Below, in pieces: positions 33,756 through 35,827 of a stretch of 35,827 nucleotides of DNA (positions within the stretch are counted from its first letter, which is position 1; each line of letters starts with the position of its first letter). Source of the stretch: an uncultured Clostridia bacterium (lineage in GTDB: Bacteria > Bacillota > Clostridia > Lachnospirales > CAG-274); assembly GCA_947585865.1 (NCBI GenBank), contig CANPXH010000023.1, positions 1-35,827 on the forward strand, read 5' to 3'. The position numbers and the translations under genes are program-made. Under the pieces are notes generated by a model. It was not told the origin of the DNA. It saw only the letters and a program-made list of their open reading frames with translations, and made no database searches.

Positions 33756-34211
33756 ATGACGATTATAGATTATATTAAAGAACTTATAATAAATCATCTT
33801 AATATTCAAATATGTTTAAATGTTTTTAATATATTTACCACTATAGTTTCTATTATTACTACCTTTGTTACAATACCTAAATTAAAGAAAAACCTAAGAA
33901 GAGAACAACAACTTATTAAATTTACACAAGAGAGCGACAGTTTTATAAAAATCTTAAAAGAACAACAAATAGCAATTAGTAATAATGCTTTTAATAAATA
34001 TCGCGAGTTTCAATTTAACACTAATTCACAACTTAGACATATTATGACCAGTTTCCCAGATTTATTAAGCAAACAGCTAATTAATAAAATTACACTTTAC
34101 AAAGAGCAATTAAAAGTTTGTATGTATCTTGATGTTATTCCACAAACAAAACAGTTTGATCTATCTGATAAACTTATAGAAATTATATCTTTACTTGAAG
34201 GAACCATATAA
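33756..34211 (+). CDS. Membrane-anchored coiled-coil protein, unknown function
   Basis: 151 aa. A hydrophobic segment at about 17-43 (VFNIFTTIVSIITTFVTIP) follows a short N-terminal helix; the remaining 105 residues are charged and helical (KKNLRREQQLIKFTQ, SDSFIKILKEQQIAI) and should lie in the cytoplasm if the basic KLKKNLRR obeys the positive-inside rule. The start context is aaggaaacagctATG. It is followed after 1 nt by the next gene, so the pair is probably one operon. No family was recognised. Confidence 0.65.
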   Translation: MTIIDYIKELIINHLNIQICLNVFNIFTTIVSIITTFVTIPKLKKNLRREQQLIKFTQESDSFIKILKEQQIAISNNAFNKYREFQFNTNSQLRHIMTSFPDLLSKQLINKITLYKEQLKVCMYLDVIPQTKQFDLSDKLIEIISLLEGTI

Positions 34212-34212
34212 T

Positions 34213-34662
34213 ATGCAAAACATTAATACTAATAAAATAGAAATTATTAAAATTCTTATCGAGAATACACAATTAGGTAACATTAACTGGATGCCTATAA
34301 AAAAAATATATAGACAAAGAAAACTAGAAGAAAATAACCCAGATATATATCTATTGATTTCGACTAATGAGTGGCATTCTTGCGATTTACAAAAATCATT
34401 TTATACCGACTTAAACTTTGGAGTTGTTTATTTACTATACGAAAGCTCAGAATCGGGTCGAGACGGAACAGTTATAGAAGGTTATAACCTATATATTCAA
34501 GAAAGAGATGAATATGGATATTTAACGCACTCCGAAGTTAAATCTCTAGGATATGATGATGAAACACTTAATATTTTAAGTCAAGTAATTATCAATTATT
34601 TGTCCCGTGAAGATAATACGGTTGATCGTTTCCTCCAAAATATAAAAAAGAATTTTTCATAA
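34213..34662 (+). CDS. Hypothetical protein, partner of the membrane coiled-coil protein
   Basis: 149 aa from ATG 34213 (aagga 10 nt upstream, within the end of the previous gene). A TTG start at 34195 would overlap the previous gene and is less likely. It is a soluble, mixed alpha/beta sequence with no signal peptide: WMPIKKIYRQRKLEENNPDI, a strand-rich FGVVYLLYESSESGRDG and an acidic C-terminal helical part. I do not recognise it. Tight linkage to the membrane protein suggests that they act together. Confidence 0.6.
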   Translation: MQNINTNKIEIIKILIENTQLGNINWMPIKKIYRQRKLEENNPDIYLLISTNEWHSCDLQKSFYTDLNFGVVYLLYESSESGRDGTVIEGYNLYIQERDEYGYLTHSEVKSLGYDDETLNILSQVIINYLSREDNTVDRFLQNIKKNFS

Positions 34663-34723
34663 ATTTTAAAGACACTTATCAATATATATACTTATATCTA
34701 ATAAGTGACAGCCAAAACTGTGG

Positions 34724-34966
34724 TTATAAGTGGAACCCTAGAAAATAGCTATCGTCATATTCTTTTGATAGCACTTCATCTAGAAGTTCACGTTCCGTTC
34801 CATAGTCAACACCTGAACCGCTAAAGCAATCCTGCCATTGTTGACAGTAATCTAATAAGGTTATTAATGTTTGCTCATCATATGCCTGTAGTTCTTCATC
34901 GGTTATCGGAAGTTTAAGGTGTATATCTTGACAAACCGTTTTTATGGATTTTATTAATTCAGTCAC
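34724..34966 (-). CDS. Small acidic hypothetical protein
   Basis: 80 aa, acidic and helical (ITDEELQAYDEQTLITLLDY, TERELLDEVLSKEYDD). The GTG start has aaaggg about 8 nt upstream. It diverges from the metallopeptidase gene with only 29 nt between start codons, so a promoter for one must lie inside the other. A weak hairpin (cacttat/ataagtg, 34673-34707) lies downstream. It is possibly an antitoxin-, inhibitor- or immunity-like partner by size and charge, without direct evidence. Confidence 0.5.
   Translation of the reverse strand: MTELIKSIKTVCQDIHLKLPITDEELQAYDEQTLITLLDYCQQWQDCFSGSGVDYGTERELLDEVLSKEYDDSYFLGFHL
34928..34957 (+). promoter_or_regulatory. Candidate promoter of the metallopeptidase gene
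   Basis: Perfect TTGACA (34928-34933), an 18-nt spacer and TATTAA (34952-34957), inside the 5' end of the divergent 80-aa ORF. It would give a leader of about 30 nt. Confidence 0.45.
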
Positions 34967-34995
34967 TATATCACCCTTTCATATAGGAGGTAACT

Positions 34996-35724
34996 ATGTT
35001 TACATTAGATGAAATTAATACCGAAGTTGATAATTATATTAAAAATACGCAGAAAACTATTCCCTATATTCAAAAGGTAATATACGGCACAACATATCCA
35101 AGCGGGTTAGTAAGGTTTTCAGACCTTGAAAAACAAGAATATAAATTATATTTAAACTCCGATAATGATAAACACCCTATAAAATATCGAAAATCAATAT
35201 TATGGCACGAATTTACCCATATATATGATTTTATTAATTGTAAGGACATTTCTGAAAGAAAGTATTTCATGGCGTCTGTATCTGAAATAAATGCCTCAGA
35301 AATTCAACATAGATATTTAACAGATATTGGTATGTCGGATTATATTACCATCAGAACTCCTATATACTTTGAAGGACAAACCATTCAATACATGCGAAAT
35401 TTATTCTTTCACTTCGAAATGATTAAAAGTGGTATTGCTAAATATGAAGAAACCAAACTACCAAAGCATTTTGAGGTAACCTTAAATTATGCTATGTATG
35501 CCTGTGGGGCTGTAAAACTATTAAAAGGCGGGAATCTGTACTTTTTACAAAGCATTAAAGATATTGCAGAGCCTTATAAAACCATACTCACTAAAATTAT
35601 TAATGATTTATATTCAAATAACGGCAAACATATTCCTTTATTATATTGTAACTTAGCAACAAGACAGAAAATAGGAAATATGAAAGCATTCATTGATAAA
35701 TATGCAACTGCAACTAAGAAGTGA
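34996..35724 (+). CDS. Putative HExxH zinc metallopeptidase
   Basis: 242 aa. The zinc-binding helix WHEFTHIYDF (H71, E72, H75) is followed by a candidate third ligand, E97 or E102 in SVSEINASEIQ, the spacing seen in ImmA/IrrE-like and related gluzincin peptidases. There is no signal peptide or membrane segment and no N-terminal helix-turn-helix. The C-terminal 120 residues (YFEGQTIQYMRNLFFH to the end) are helical and unassigned. The ribosome site is aggagg. ImmA-type proteases of mobile elements cleave repressors; whether this one does is unknown, and no repressor is visible. It lies next to a divergent small acidic ORF. Confidence 0.65.
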   Translation: MFTLDEINTEVDNYIKNTQKTIPYIQKVIYGTTYPSGLVRFSDLEKQEYKLYLNSDNDKHPIKYRKSILWHEFTHIYDFINCKDISERKYFMASVSEINASEIQHRYLTDIGMSDYITIRTPIYFEGQTIQYMRNLFFHFEMIKSGIAKYEETKLPKHFEVTLNYAMYACGAVKLLKGGNLYFLQSIKDIAEPYKTILTKIINDLYSNNGKHIPLLYCNLATRQKIGNMKAFIDKYATATKK

Positions 35725-35788
35725 ATTTATCTCGTAAATTTTCTTTAATTAATATAAAACGAACCTGTATCTTAGAAATTATGTCCAT

Positions 35789-35826
35789 TATAATATACCA
35801 TTTTAACCACTGACATATAGAGGAGG
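35789..35826 (+). promoter_or_regulatory. Possible -10 box and ribosome site for a gene beyond the window
   Basis: TATAAT at 35789-35794 (no good -35) and AGGAGG at 35821-35826, the last bases before the window ends. A plus-strand gene should start within a few bases outside. Confidence 0.45.
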
Positions 35827-35827
35827 C

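Larger units (their letters stand above)
33736..35827. other. AT-rich accessory cassette inserted beside the phage fibre
   Basis: Sampled lines here are about 27% GC against about 42% in the core operon. Three of four genes run plus strand, opposite to the phage late operon, and none resembles a structural phage gene. This fits a moron or defence-type cargo cassette. The right boundary lies outside the window. Confidence 0.6.

Noticed and set aside
33736..33809. True N-terminus of the 495-codon fibre ORF
   Set aside because: It is antisense to the first cassette gene, lacks a ribosome site, and encodes a hydrophobic stretch unlike fibre sequence.
1..35827. CRISPR array
   Set aside because: No regularly spaced direct repeats with unique spacers were found; the 1-188 hairpins differ from one another and have no spacers.

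Overview
The window looks like a chromosomal piece of an anaerobic Clostridia-type Firmicute, probably a gut or other anoxic-habitat organism. The evidence is the gene order asp23-nusB-xseA-xseB-ispA-dxs-tlyA-nadK-argR-recN, a PAS-linked [FeFe]-hydrogenase-like sensor, an SLH-domain cellulase, a DUF1540 cysteine-rich peptide, strong AGGAGG ribosome sites and frequent ATA isoleucine codons (rpsB and tsf use more ATC/ATT). Species cannot be named from the sequence alone. Sampled GC is about 42% in the core genes and about 27% in the last 2 kb.

Layout. (1) 1-2.6 kb: an array of back-to-back hairpins, a DUF1540 peptide, an M19 dipeptidase and a class I aminotransferase. (2) 2.6-5.5 kb, minus strand: a sensory [FeFe]-hydrogenase homologue with a PAS domain, overlapping a SpoIIE/PP2C-type phosphatase, probably one redox or H2 signalling unit. 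(3) 5.6-8.6 kb: HD-domain protein, TcdA and a secreted SLH-GH5 glycanase. (4) 8.8-12.2 kb, minus strand: rdgB, a YfcE-type phosphodiesterase and tex, with a structured or coding leader before rdgB. (5) 12.3-22.5 kb: one compact housekeeping operon for transcription (nusB), DNA repair (xseAB, recN), isoprenoids (ispA, dxs), rRNA methylation (tlyA), NADP supply (nadK) and arginine control (argR), ending in a lipoprotein. The sporulation genes that normally flank this cluster (spoIIIA before asp23, spoIVB-spo0A after recN) are absent from both sides. (6) 22.6-25.7 kb: two tandem tRNA-Lys(CTT) genes, a large secreted repeat protein and a 44-aa peptide gene. (7) 25.7-27.9 kb: a MITE-like repeat, then rpsB-tsf with a possible structured leader.

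(8) 28.2-33.7 kb, minus strand: the lysis and tail-fibre end of a prophage. In order of transcription it holds a 5'-truncated fibre, a Peptidase_G2 fibre, a membrane protein, a phi-LC3-type holin, an amidase, a DUF6273-like protein whose reading frame is broken at a run of nine G, and a small coiled-coil protein. (9) 33.7-35.8 kb: an AT-rich cassette whose main genes face the other way. It contains a membrane-anchored coiled-coil protein, an unknown partner, a divergent 80-aa ORF and an HExxH metallopeptidase, and it stops at a ribosome site for a gene just outside the window.

The most interesting places are the poly-G switch, the broken junction between phage fibre and AT-rich cassette, the PAS-hydrogenase/phosphatase pair, the loss of sporulation neighbours, and the repeat protein with its short companion peptide.
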